Source: an uncultured Planctomycetaceae bacterium
GTDB taxonomy: Bacteria > Planctomycetota > Planctomycetia > Pirellulales > Lacipirellulaceae
Length of the DNA stretch: 7,436 nt
Reading direction: 5' to 3'
Assembly (NCBI GenBank): GCA_937860165.1
Contig: CALMBE010000391.1
Span: 1 to 7,436 of the forward strand
In this document: positions 1 through 6,876 of the stretch, one piece after another
Position numbering within the stretch: the stretch's first letter is position 1
How the letters are laid out: the number at the start of each line of letters is the position of its first letter
The notes under the pieces: generated by a model
The model's database searches: none
Told to the model about the DNA's origin: nothing
Seen by the model: only the letters and a program-made list of their open reading frames with translations
Position numbers and translations under genes: made by a program

Positions 1-2393
1 GATTGCCGGGCTCCGTTACTGAAGGGCAAGGCGTCGTAGGCGTCGTTAATCAGACCCTGCAAGCCCATGTTGTTGGTGGGCACAAAATTGGGAATCGGAA
101 TCACCAGGTCCGCCACATTGTAGGGGATCGTGATCAGTTCACCGTCGCGGATTTGTTCGCTGGTGATTTTCAACACTTCATCCTTGATCATGTAAGTCAA
201 GTGAAGTGGCTCGAGGATCAAATTCAGGGCACTGTCCAGTCGCACTTCACTTCCCAGATTCAATGTCACCGGGGTATCGACTTGGACCCCTTCTTGACCG
301 AGGCCGCGAGAATCGAGATGGATATTGATCCCTGCCAATTTGGCGAGGCTGTCGATCACTTCCGAAAGCGGCATGTCCGTGTAATTGGGCATCACCGGAG
401 TGCTTAGTTTGTGTTCGATTTCCAATTCCCGTTGCGAACGGTTGGCATTGGGATCTCGTCGGCCACGAAGCTTACTGATTTCTTCCCAATTGTCCGCGAA
501 TTGGATCGGCTCACTGGCACCGACCAGTCCTTCGGCCGCCGAAAGGCGAATATCTAATTGCGTCTTCACAAAACCATCTTCAGTGAGATGTTCGATTTCT
601 TCATTCAGCATTTCTCGCCGGATGAACTTCGCGTTCTCCCACACTTGCTGTGCGACCGGCTCCTCGGGTGCCAATTCATAAAGTTCCTTGGCAATCCGCT
701 CCGCCTCGGCATAGCGATGCTCATGCACCAATTCATTGAATTGGTCTACCAGTTTCGCCATCTTGTCACGAACTTGTTCTTTTACGGCTCGTTGACGTTC
801 CACATCCCCCAAAGCCGCGGCATTGGCTTCGTCGAGCTCGATATCAGCCTCGTGGTCCTTGAGGTACTGCTGGGTCTCGGAAATGCTCAGTTCCACCCGT
901 CGGGTGAGTTGAGTCTTGGTATTGTCGTCGAGCTCGCTCTTGCCGATCAGGGTGATCGCCTCTTGAAGGATCTCAAGCGAGCGACGTGGCTCGGTCTCAC
1001 GCAGTGCGGCCGCCTCGGTTTGATGTTTCCCGACGTCAGCGGACAATTGCCGCGCTATCACTGCTTGGGAATCACTGGCCGCATCGATCAAGGATCCAGC
1101 GGCTGCGGAATTCGGTGGGGTCCTGCCTTGTGCGTTTCCGACCGCGAGCATCTGCAGGTGATCCTGTAAACGCTGTTGAGTGACCACATCGAGCTCATTG
1201 CGTCGCTCAAACGCCGTACGGAACAGCTTGAGTGCTTCGCTCCGATCACCGGCTCGCAAGGCAGCCTCACCCGCTTCGAGCAGCGTAAAGGTATCGCTCG
1301 TCCCGGGAGGAAGAGTTTCTGGAGTACCCTCCGCCGAAAGTGCTGCGGAGATTTCGCCTGCCGCGGGCAACTGTGCCAAACGCGGAACGGTGGGTTCTTC
1401 GTCAAAATTGGGGAGTGTCAGATCAATCGGGACTGCCACGGCCGCGGGGGCCACGGACTTGTCCAAGATCAACCGATTCGCGGGGGTATTGATCGGAGCG
1501 ATTGCTTCGCGGGTAGTTGCAGGAACTACAGGCAGCGGCTGAGGTGCATTTGCCTTGGAAATCGAGGAACTCTTTTGCCGAGCTTGACCCACGAGCTTCA
1601 ACAGTTGGCCGGGACCTGAATCTTCGATACCGATCGATGCAACCAAGTCAGCAGCTTCGGATGCCGCTCGTTCAGCACTGTCGATGTCTCCCCAATTCAA
1701 CAAGACTTTCCCTTCGGCAACCAAGAATTTCGCGTAGCTTTGTTTCCAACTCGCGGAATAGTCGCCGTTGGTGGTAAGTTGTAGGAGTTTAGCCAGTGAT
1801 TGGGCCACCTTTTCGGGTGAATCTTCCGACTCTCCGTATTGAACCTTAAGTGTCTGAGCTTTTTCCAATTGTTTCCGCGCGGTGGCAACATCACCGACAA
1901 CCAATGCCTGGCGTGCCGAGAGAAGTGCTTGATCGCTTTGTTTGCGATTGTTCGGGCTGGCAAGGGGAGTTGCACTAAGTGCGACTGCCGGCTGATTGGT
2001 GGTAGTCTCGGCAGCTGCGTTCTCTTTCGCTTTATCGGTAAACGGATTGGCGATCTGTTTGGTGGACTTCGCGATGGTCGTGGACGCTGCGGCTCCGCGG
2101 TTCTTGTTCATTTTTTCCAGATCGCGACGAACGCGCGCGGGAGTATCACCGAAGTGGAGGACCGGATATTTTGGTTTCGCGCTTTCGGCCACGGTGAGAA
2201 GCGACTCTGCCTTGGAGAATTCGCCCTGGGACATCGCTTGCCGCGCACCGGAAAGCAGCCGATCAATATCCGCCATCGACGGCGGCGCGGCCTGGGAACT
2301 TGCGGTTTCCCCCTGCAGGCCCTCCGCGCACAACAGAATTCCCACGATTGTGAGTGAAATGCACCAGGCAACTCGTTTGATGAACCGGTTCAA
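1..2393 (-). CDS. Secretin-family outer-membrane channel protein with TPR-like N-terminal region (3' end outside window)
   Basis: Secretins form the outer-membrane gate of type II secretion and type IV pilus machines. The frame is open from a TTG at 2391-2393 to the window edge, giving 797 codons with no stop. Residues 1-28 form a signal peptide: basic NRFIKR, then hydrophobic VAWCISLTIVGILLC. TPR-like helical repeats lie at about 43-74, 154-188, 366-402 and 545-588 (for example ALRAGDRSEALKLFRTAFER). A Pro/Ala-rich stretch at about 255-350 is probably a linker. Residues about 667-735 match the secretin/TonB short N-terminal (STN, N0-like) domain, with MPLSEVIDSLAKLAGINIHL and then TYMIKDEVLKITS. 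It is followed by VADLVIPIPNFVP, a phrase I associate with planctomycete secretins. The N1 repeats and barrel would be encoded to the left. The 660-residue region before STN is far longer than in PilQ or GspD. Family assignment is firm; the specific machine is not. Confidence 0.9.
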   Translation of the reverse strand, partial: MNRFIKRVAWCISLTIVGILLCAEGLQGETASSQAAPPSMADIDRLLSGARQAMSQGEFSKAESLLTVAESAKPKYPVLHFGDTPARVRRDLEKMNKNRGAAASTTIAKSTKQIANPFTDKAKENAAAETTTNQPAVALSATPLASPNNRKQSDQALLSARQALVVGDVATARKQLEKAQTLKVQYGESEDSPEKVAQSLAKLLQLTTNGDYSASWKQSYAKFLVAEGKVLLNWGDIDSAERAASEAADLVASIGIEDSGPGQLLKLVGQARQKSSSISKANAPQPLPVVPATTREAIAPINTPANRLILDKSVAPAAVAVPIDLTLPNFDEEPTVPRLAQLPAAGEISAALSAEGTPETLPPGTSDTFTLLEAGEAALRAGDRSEALKLFRTAFERRNELDVVTQQRLQDHLQMLAVGNAQGRTPPNSAAAGSLIDAASDSQAVIARQLSADVGKHQTEAAALRETEPRRSLEILQEAITLIGKSELDDNTKTQLTRRVELSISETQQYLKDHEADIELDEANAAALGDVERQRAVKEQVRDKMAKLVDQFNELVHEHRYAEAERIAKELYELAPEEPVAQQVWENAKFIRREMLNEEIEHLTEDGFVKTQLDIRLSAAEGLVGASEPIQFADNWEEISKLRGRRDPNANRSQRELEIEHKLSTPVMPNYTDMPLSEVIDSLAKLAGINIHLDSRGLGQEGVQVDTPVTLNLGSEVRLDSALNLILEPLHLTYMIKDEVLKITSEQIRDGELITIPYNVADLVIPIPNFVPTNNMGLQGLINDAYDALPFSNGARQ

Positions 2394-2400
2394 CTCGATA

Positions 2401-2406
2401 CTCCTT
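2401..2406 (-). promoter_or_regulatory. Ribosome binding site that decides the TTG start of the secretin gene
   Basis: The minus strand reads AAGGAG seven bases before TTG at 2391-2393, and a clear signal peptide begins exactly there. An in-frame ATG also exists upstream at 2478-2480 and would add 29 mostly polar residues (beginning MHSKVRHIDEP). That ATG has no purine-rich box before it and would bury the signal peptide inside the protein. The TTG start is therefore preferred. Confidence 0.8.
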
Positions 2407-2569
2407 TCGAGACTCTCGGTCGTACGCAACCAATGTCCCGTAACTCTTGGCTCGTCGATGTGCCTCACCTTTGAGTGCATAGTTCTTGTACGAGAGATAG
2501 CGCAACTACCCCACGCCGAACGACTACAGTTCCGTACAATCACCGCACTCGATGTGGTGAGAGGGGGGT

Positions 2570-2598
2570 TAAATACCGGCCCGCCAAATAGGCGTCAA
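2570..2598 (-). promoter_or_regulatory. Candidate sigma-70-type promoter for the secretin gene
   Basis: On the minus strand a TTGACG box at 2593-2598 matches five of six bases of the -35 consensus. It is followed after exactly 17 bases by TATTTA at 2570-2575, which matches only three of six bases of the -10 consensus. Transcription would start near 2562 and give a leader of about 170 bases before the TTG start. The position fits a separate promoter for the secretin after a 613-bp gap. The weak -10 box and poorly known planctomycete promoter rules keep this tentative. Confidence 0.35.
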
Positions 2599-2681
2599 GT
2601 GCAGTAAATAAAACGTGAGATACATAGATACATGCACGTATTCGGCACAGAGATTATGGTCCAGGAGCATCCGAGAGAACT

Positions 2682-2729
2682 TTAGGTTGGGCGTGTCCAA
2701 CCCTAACCGCTGGCGCGAACCAGTGGTTG
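2682..2729. repeat. REP-like cluster of two adjoining hairpins
   Basis: Two stem-loops abut and share the bases TAA at 2704-2706. The first pairs TTAGGTTGG (2682-2690) with CCAACCCTAA (2697-2706) around a six-base loop and has one bulged base. The second pairs TAACCGCTGG (2704-2713) with CCAGTGGTTG (2720-2729) around CGCGAA, giving ten pairs of which two are G-T wobbles. Neither is followed by a T run on either strand, so rho-independent termination is unlikely. The look is that of a REP or BIME element, which is often dispersed in many copies; copy number cannot be seen from one window. Confidence 0.6.
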
Positions 2730-2773
2730 AAATCGCTATAACCTAGTACTACAGCGCTATGTCGAATCAATTT

Positions 2774-2910
2774 AGCCATGGACGAAACACGGATCGAACA
2801 CTGATAATCAAGAGGAATTTAGGGCTATTCATTTCGGCGACGACCATGATTGCCACCACCAAACGCATCACTCCCAAGCATCTGTGTTTAATCCGTGAAA
2901 TTCCGTGGCT
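2774..2910. repeat. Inverted-repeat pair (foldback element) with about 31-bp imperfect arms
   Basis: The left arm at 2774-2805 begins AGCCATGGA, continues with CACGGAT and ends ACACTGAT. The reverse complement of the right arm (2880-2910) begins AGCCACGGA, continues with CACGGAT and ends ACACAGAT. At least 23 of 31 positions agree, with one single-base length difference. The loop is 74 bp and encodes nothing recognisable. The arms carry the motif 'cacggat...aacac'. This may be a degenerate miniature element of the same general kind as the one at 5148-5419, although the arm sequences differ. Confidence 0.6.
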
Positions 2911-3006
2911 CTCTTGCATCCTTCCCTGTTCAACCCAGCGCAGTAGGACTAGGGCTCGCGCTCAGGGCTAAAGTCGAAATTGGATCAAGACTGTGAACGC
3001 TAGCAC

Positions 3007-5076
3007 TCAAAAACCTCCGCGATCGCCGCGACCACCACGACCTCCTCGTCCTCCGCCCCCATCCAATCCATCACTGCCGAACCCACCACGGCCCCCATCT
3101 TCGGGGCCTTGCTCGAGAATTTGCTTAAACTCTTGCACCGATTCGGTATCCTGCAACTCTTCCTGGATCGTCATCTTTCCTGCGGCATCCATCAATACCA
3201 TCCGGCCCGGAGCGATCAAATCGCGATTAGCGGTACTGAGCTTTTCGCCGCCTTGCAGATCGATCACGGTCGCACCGGTCAGGAAATCGAACTCGGGATC
3301 CTGGGGCGAGTCATACCGGTTCGACCAAATTACGGCTGCCTTTTCCTTGAGATTCATTACGCTCCCTCGAGCGAACTTGTCGAGCAGGGCAATCTCGGCA
3401 GCGTAAAGGTTATCAAGGGCCTTGATCAAGATTTCCGCTTCGGGCTGTGAATTTCCCTTGGGAGGTTCGACGCTCGCCAGATAGATTCGAGCAGGCAACG
3501 GAGCGCTGGCGATCGGACTGGGCTTGCTCCACTCCGTTAAACGAAACAACTTGGTCACTTTACTCAGCTTTTCTCGTCGATCCGTTACCGATTGATCTAA
3601 GTATTGCACAGGGACCGAGTTGTTCACATCGGCCAATGCCAATTGAACCCGGTAGCGATAACGGTGCCCTGGGGTCACGGAATTGTCGAAGAAACGTAGG
3701 AGAACGTGAGAGGTTTTGCGGTCCCAAGTAAAACTGTCCAGTTGAATGCCGCTACCGGCTCCCCTGCCGTAGCCCCCCCTCATGCCACCCATTTCGCCGC
3801 CGTAGCCACCACTTCCACCAAATCCTCCCAAGCCGTACTCATCACCGTAACCTCTCCCCCCACCAAACTCACGCTGCATTCCTCCGCCTCGCGGGCCGAA
3901 CTGGCCATCCATTTCACCTCGGCCACCAAACTCGCCCGGCATTTGACCTTCACGCGGCACTCCCTGGACACCAAAGCCCTCGTCTCCTTCGGTCGGTTCA
4001 TCATCCAGGGGTTGTTCCAGTTCGGCCTCGAGCTTTTCAGCTTCGAGTCGAGCAGCCTCGACCGCCAGCGGCATCGACGAATGACTCGCACGATAATCCC
4101 ACTCCTTGAGAATCAACGGAGTCAGCAGGGGATGCACGTAGCGACTATCGACCACCTCGGGGGAATCCACTGGATAAGTTTCTAACTCTCTGATCAGAGA
4201 CTTTTGCGTCACTTGGACTTTTCGCTCCCACTTCACTTCCCCTTCGGTGGTGACCTCGGCCCGCTCAACAAAATATCCCAGGTACTTGGGCTCGTCGGAG
4301 GTCAGGTTGTAGCCTTTTGCAGCTTCAAGGGAGTCTTCGTACATTTCAAACTGGGCTTCGATGGGGACCTTCGCCAGAACCGTTACCCAGGCCTGGGCTT
4401 GGATATCTTCAAACCCTTGCAGAGGAACACCCGTGCGCGGCTGCAAGACAATGGTCGCATTGGGACCACGTTCATTTTCCTCCGGTTCGTCCCCTCTCCC
4501 TCGATCGTTGCCCCGGCCTCGATCCCGCCCGCGACCGGGTCCGCCATCTTCTTCACCATCACGCCCAATGCGCTCTTGCTCGCGCTGTTGCTCGGCCGCT
4601 TCTTTTTGCCTTTTGGCTAGATCAGCAAGTTGGGCCTGCTTGATTTGAGTTGGATCGGCCGTAGCCCACAGTCCCGAGTCCGAATAGACTTCCAAGTCTT
4701 CCGCCGCGAGTAGTTCCGGGTCAGTTCGGAAGCCGACCGGTGGGATCACATCGGGATTGAATGTCCCCTTGATGTTGGGGTAATCCTTGATCGCGATAGC
4801 CTTCATCGCATCCTTGGGAAGCGGTTTGACTCGAAGGGCTTGTTCGGGGGCCGCCTCGGAGATCGATTCGTAAGTAAACTCCTTGACGTGTTGATCGGCT
4901 TCATTGGCCAGCCGTGTGAGAGTTGCCGGGTCTTTGCCGGTTTCCAGGCGACTTACCCCCAAAGCCGACCACATTAGCAGACCCGCGCAGGCCAAGATCG
5001 CAGCCATCCCCACCTTTTCACCATGGGCCAGCAGAAAGCGGACTGCCGCATTGCCCCCTTTAAGTTTCGTCTTCAT
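3007..5076 (-). CDS. Single-pass inner-membrane protein with Gly-rich and RG-rich segments, secretin-operon component (PilP/GspC-like position)
   Basis: 689 residues. ATG at 5074-5076 follows AAGGAG (5085-5090) by eight bases. A short basic N-terminus precedes one membrane segment at about 22-40 (MAAILACAGLLMWSALG); the rest should be periplasmic. Residues 141-168 are a charged, probably coiled-coil helix, and 171-204 form an RG/RD-rich stretch. Residues 205-340 look folded. An acidic helix at 337-365 is followed by a 77-residue Gly-rich segment (367-443) with repeated FGG, GGY and RGG. A second folded part spans 446-655: LLRFFDNSVTPGHRYRYRV at 459-477 resembles a beta-sandwich, and later come FLTGATVIDLQGG and APGRMVLMD. 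The end (663-689) is an RGG-type tail. I recognise no named family. Its place before a secretin gene and its topology suggest a connector such as PilP or GspC, but no homology to either is evident. It is separated from its upstream neighbour by an inserted repeat element. Confidence 0.9.
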   Translation of the reverse strand: MKTKLKGGNAAVRFLLAHGEKVGMAAILACAGLLMWSALGVSRLETGKDPATLTRLANEADQHVKEFTYESISEAAPEQALRVKPLPKDAMKAIAIKDYPNIKGTFNPDVIPPVGFRTDPELLAAEDLEVYSDSGLWATADPTQIKQAQLADLAKRQKEAAEQQREQERIGRDGEEDGGPGRGRDRGRGNDRGRGDEPEENERGPNATIVLQPRTGVPLQGFEDIQAQAWVTVLAKVPIEAQFEMYEDSLEAAKGYNLTSDEPKYLGYFVERAEVTTEGEVKWERKVQVTQKSLIRELETYPVDSPEVVDSRYVHPLLTPLILKEWDYRASHSSMPLAVEAARLEAEKLEAELEQPLDDEPTEGDEGFGVQGVPREGQMPGEFGGRGEMDGQFGPRGGGMQREFGGGRGYGDEYGLGGFGGSGGYGGEMGGMRGGYGRGAGSGIQLDSFTWDRKTSHVLLRFFDNSVTPGHRYRYRVQLALADVNNSVPVQYLDQSVTDRREKLSKVTKLFRLTEWSKPSPIASAPLPARIYLASVEPPKGNSQPEAEILIKALDNLYAAEIALLDKFARGSVMNLKEKAAVIWSNRYDSPQDPEFDFLTGATVIDLQGGEKLSTANRDLIAPGRMVLMDAAGKMTIQEELQDTESVQEFKQILEQGPEDGGRGGFGSDGLDGGGGRGGRGGRGDRGGF

Positions 5077-5147
5077 GGTCTCTGCTCCTTATTGGGAAAT
5101 TCCGTTTCGGGATCGGCACGTTTTTCGATTTTCACAGCTTCAGGATT

Positions 5148-5419
5148 GCCCGTGAATCACGCGAATTGACGCGAATGGAATGAAATCATGGAAACAACCA
5201 ATCAATTCTTACACGACTCTTGCAAACAAATTGCCTCAACAAAAGTATTTTGAAATGCGTGTGCCACTGGCTCTGCCAGTGCATTGTCATCAGTTCCGAG
5301 AGTTCTGGCAGAGCCAGTGGCACCCCAAGTCACTTCGATTCATGTTTTCAAAACAACTCTCTGTAATAGACTCCCAATTCTTTCAATTTCATTCGCGTAT
5401 TTTCGCGTGATTCGCGGGC
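5148..5419. mobile_element. Nested foldback (MITE/BIME-like) element between two operon genes
   Basis: Terminal arms at 5148-5176 and 5391-5419 are inverted repeats matching at 25 of 29 positions. Each carries two copies of ACGCGAA or a close variant at roughly ten-base spacing. The arms enclose about 214 bp that contain a second, perfect 19-bp inverted repeat (5261-5279 with 5305-5323). It encodes no protein. It fills most of the 372-bp gap between the 463- and 689-residue genes; without it the gap would be about 100 bp. I see no convincing target-site duplication, so insertion as a unit is inferred from the nested symmetry. The remaining gap holds only the ribosome binding site of the downstream gene and short AT-rich flanks. 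Confidence 0.6.
5261..5323. repeat. Perfect 19-bp inverted repeat, REP/BIME-like
   Basis: GTGCCACTGGCTCTGCCAG at 5261-5279 is the exact reverse complement of 5305-5323, around a 25-base loop. The left arm region is itself palindromic: CACTGG (5265-5270) pairs with CCAGTG (5276-5281) around CTCTG. Two imperfect palindromes in head-to-head orientation are the classic layout of a bacterial interspersed mosaic element, often mobilised by a RAYT (REP-associated tyrosine) transposase. In RNA it would form a very stable hairpin without a following U run, so it could act as an mRNA stability or processing barrier within the operon. The CCAGTGG core also occurs in the hairpin at 2720-2726. Confidence 0.8.
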
Positions 5420-5448
5420 TAAAATTATTGAATGGTCTAAATAGTCGA

Positions 5449-6840
5449 CTATTGAACTCCCGCCGCGAGCTGATCGTCTGCGGTTGCGGTTCCGGCAGGC
5501 TCAGCGGTAGGTTCGTTGTAAATGTACACAGCTCCTTGGAGCTCGATTTGGGCGTGGGAAGGATCTGCTTCAACCCCCTGCAAATTCGCTGCCGGGTTTG
5601 AGTAGCCGCCCCTGGATTGCTCAAAGCCGACCGACGCCCGATCCGGATTGAGCCGCACCTGTTTTACCTCGATCGGCAGGGCAGCATTCGCACACTCGAT
5701 CAACAATCGCGGGAGCCAGCGCTGATCCATCAAGAGCGACATGTGAATCGGTAATTGTCGAAACTCGACTCCAAAGGACGCGGCATTTCCAGCCAGTGGG
5801 GCCCCGGCGTCGTCGAGGTAGCGATTCGCGAGCAATAGGGAGTCGTTGGATTCCCCTTCGAGTGCCCCGCCAAAGCTTCTACCACCTTCGCGCATCCCTG
5901 AACTCTCTCCGCCCCCAAAGCCTCCACCGACATCACCCAGATATTCGCTTCTCCCGCCCAACTCTCCACTCATTGCTCCCCCCCCGGCGGCTGCTTGTGG
6001 CATGAGTACATAGCCACTCATTCCAGTCGCTCGGGCTGCACCAGTACCGACCTCCAAGGCCAAAATCATCCGAATGGCCGTGTTATCGGGGCGAGTAGCT
6101 TTTCGAGCCTTGTTAGTGTTAGCGATCACGTTCAGAAGTGTTTCGTAGACCCACAAATCTTCTTGGGTAACCCAAATCTGAGTCGCGCTAGGCTTGGCTG
6201 CGCTGAAATCGAGTCGTGCCCGGAGTACATTTTGATCGACCCAATGAACTAGGTAAGCTTCATCTTCCCCAGGTTCTAGAGGTTGCCCAGGATTGACAGG
6301 TGCTCCCCCACCGAATTCCCTCCTTCCGCCAAACTCCTCACCACCCAGTCCCCCGCCTCCATACCCACCTACGTTACCTGTGGTGTCCTTCTTGGCTTTT
6401 ACTATTTCAAGCAAGCCGTCAAACCGGTTTTCAATGTAGTTCTGATAAATGGTTCGCATTTCGTTCTTGATAGGATCTCGAAACTTGAGCATCTCGATAT
6501 ACTCGATGAATTCGTCACCTAATTCCTTGGGCCACGAAAGCACTCCTTCGCGTTGCCTTTCGTAAAGGGTCTTCCAGACTTCTTGAACATATTCTGCCTG
6601 TTCAGCGACCTTCTCTTGGTTAGCAGTGTTGACGACTTCATTAGGACAGGCAGGTTCTCCCTTGAGTCTCGTAATTCCAGAAAAGACGGAATCAATAGCC
6701 GACTTGCGCTGCGAGAACTTGGCCTGAAGTTCACCCGCTGACATCCACCAACAAACACAGGCCACACTTAACCCAAGCACGCTCAGCACCCAAAATCGCT
6801 GTTCGAACAGAATTTTTCCAAAGGCACGTAATTTATCCAT
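5449..6840 (-). CDS. PilO-like bitopic inner-membrane protein with two Gly-rich inserts (secretin-operon component)
   Basis: 463 residues. ATG at 6838-6840 follows GAGGAG (6850-6855) by nine bases, and the gene starts 36 bp after the previous stop, so the two are surely co-transcribed. A short cytoplasmic N-terminus precedes one membrane segment at about 15-33 (RFWVLSVLGLSVACVCWWM). A helical, probably coiled-coil region (38-150) follows. Two Gly-rich stretches (155-180 and 285-326) flank a folded part with WVTQEDLWVYETLLNVIAN at about 223-241. The C-terminal part (357-443) reads LPIHMSLLMDQRWLPRLLIE, ALPIEVKQVRLNP and finally IELQGAVYIYNEP, the strand-helix-strand style of PilO/GspM ferredoxin-like domains. 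PilO is about 200 residues, so this protein is over twice as long because of the inserts. PilO-like is an inference from topology, gene order and domain style. Confidence 0.9.
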   Translation of the reverse strand: MDKLRAFGKILFEQRFWVLSVLGLSVACVCWWMSAGELQAKFSQRKSAIDSVFSGITRLKGEPACPNEVVNTANQEKVAEQAEYVQEVWKTLYERQREGVLSWPKELGDEFIEYIEMLKFRDPIKNEMRTIYQNYIENRFDGLLEIVKAKKDTTGNVGGYGGGGLGGEEFGGRREFGGGAPVNPGQPLEPGEDEAYLVHWVDQNVLRARLDFSAAKPSATQIWVTQEDLWVYETLLNVIANTNKARKATRPDNTAIRMILALEVGTGAARATGMSGYVLMPQAAAGGGAMSGELGGRSEYLGDVGGGFGGGESSGMREGGRSFGGALEGESNDSLLLANRYLDDAGAPLAGNAASFGVEFRQLPIHMSLLMDQRWLPRLLIECANAALPIEVKQVRLNPDRASVGFEQSRGGYSNPAANLQGVEADPSHAQIELQGAVYIYNEPTAEPAGTATADDQLAAGVQ

Positions 6841-6876
6841 CTCAAGAATCTCCTCAGAATCGACTTGGGTGGGCCC

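Larger units (their letters stand above)
2394..3006. other. 613-bp intergenic region without a credible gene, rich in palindromes
   Basis: This gap separates the 689-residue membrane protein from the downstream secretin gene on the same strand. The only plus-strand frame of any length (2759-2971, 70 codons) runs across an inverted-repeat element, has no ribosome binding site and shows no protein-like features. The region holds the secretin ribosome binding site, a candidate promoter, a two-hairpin cluster at 2682-2729 and an inverted-repeat pair at 2774-2910. No classical terminator (hairpin followed by a T run on the minus strand) is visible after the stop at 3007. Confidence 0.75.

Noticed and set aside
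2478..2480. In-frame ATG as an alternative start for the secretin gene.
   Set aside because: It has no Shine-Dalgarno sequence and would place 29 polar residues before the signal peptide. The TTG at 2391-2393 has AAGGAG at good spacing.
2263..2505. An 80-codon minus-strand frame overlapping the start of the secretin gene.
   Set aside because: It is out of frame with the secretin and lacks a ribosome binding site. The signal-peptide frame starting at 2393 explains the region better.
3..2607. A series of long plus-strand reading frames antisense to the secretin gene (for example 3-407, 558-1169, 1176-1619, 1839-2357).
   Set aside because: They lie opposite a minus-strand frame with signal peptide, TPR-like repeats and STN domain. 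Their translations have no recognisable features and no ribosome binding sites.
2682..2706. Rho-independent terminator for the gene ending at 3007.
   Set aside because: The hairpin lies about 300 bases past the stop and has no T run on the minus strand.
2759..2971. A 70-codon plus-strand frame in the intergenic region.
   Set aside because: It spans both arms of an inverted-repeat element, has no ribosome binding site and its translation looks random.
3010..3105. A CRISPR-like or tandem DNA repeat array, suggested by the repetitive look of 3010-3105 and 3748-3978.
   Set aside because: The repetition is a codon-level effect of Gly/Arg-rich protein sequence; there are no spacers or regular repeat units.
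4985..4999. A possible lipobox (ILAC, residues 27-30) in the 689-residue protein, which would fit a PilP-like lipoprotein.
   Set aside because: The hydrophobic stretch continues to residue 40 beyond the cysteine and the -2 position is leucine, so a plain membrane anchor fits better.
5180..5410. A 76-codon plus-strand frame across the nested foldback element.
   Set aside because: It is translated through inverted repeats, has no ribosome binding site and resembles no protein.
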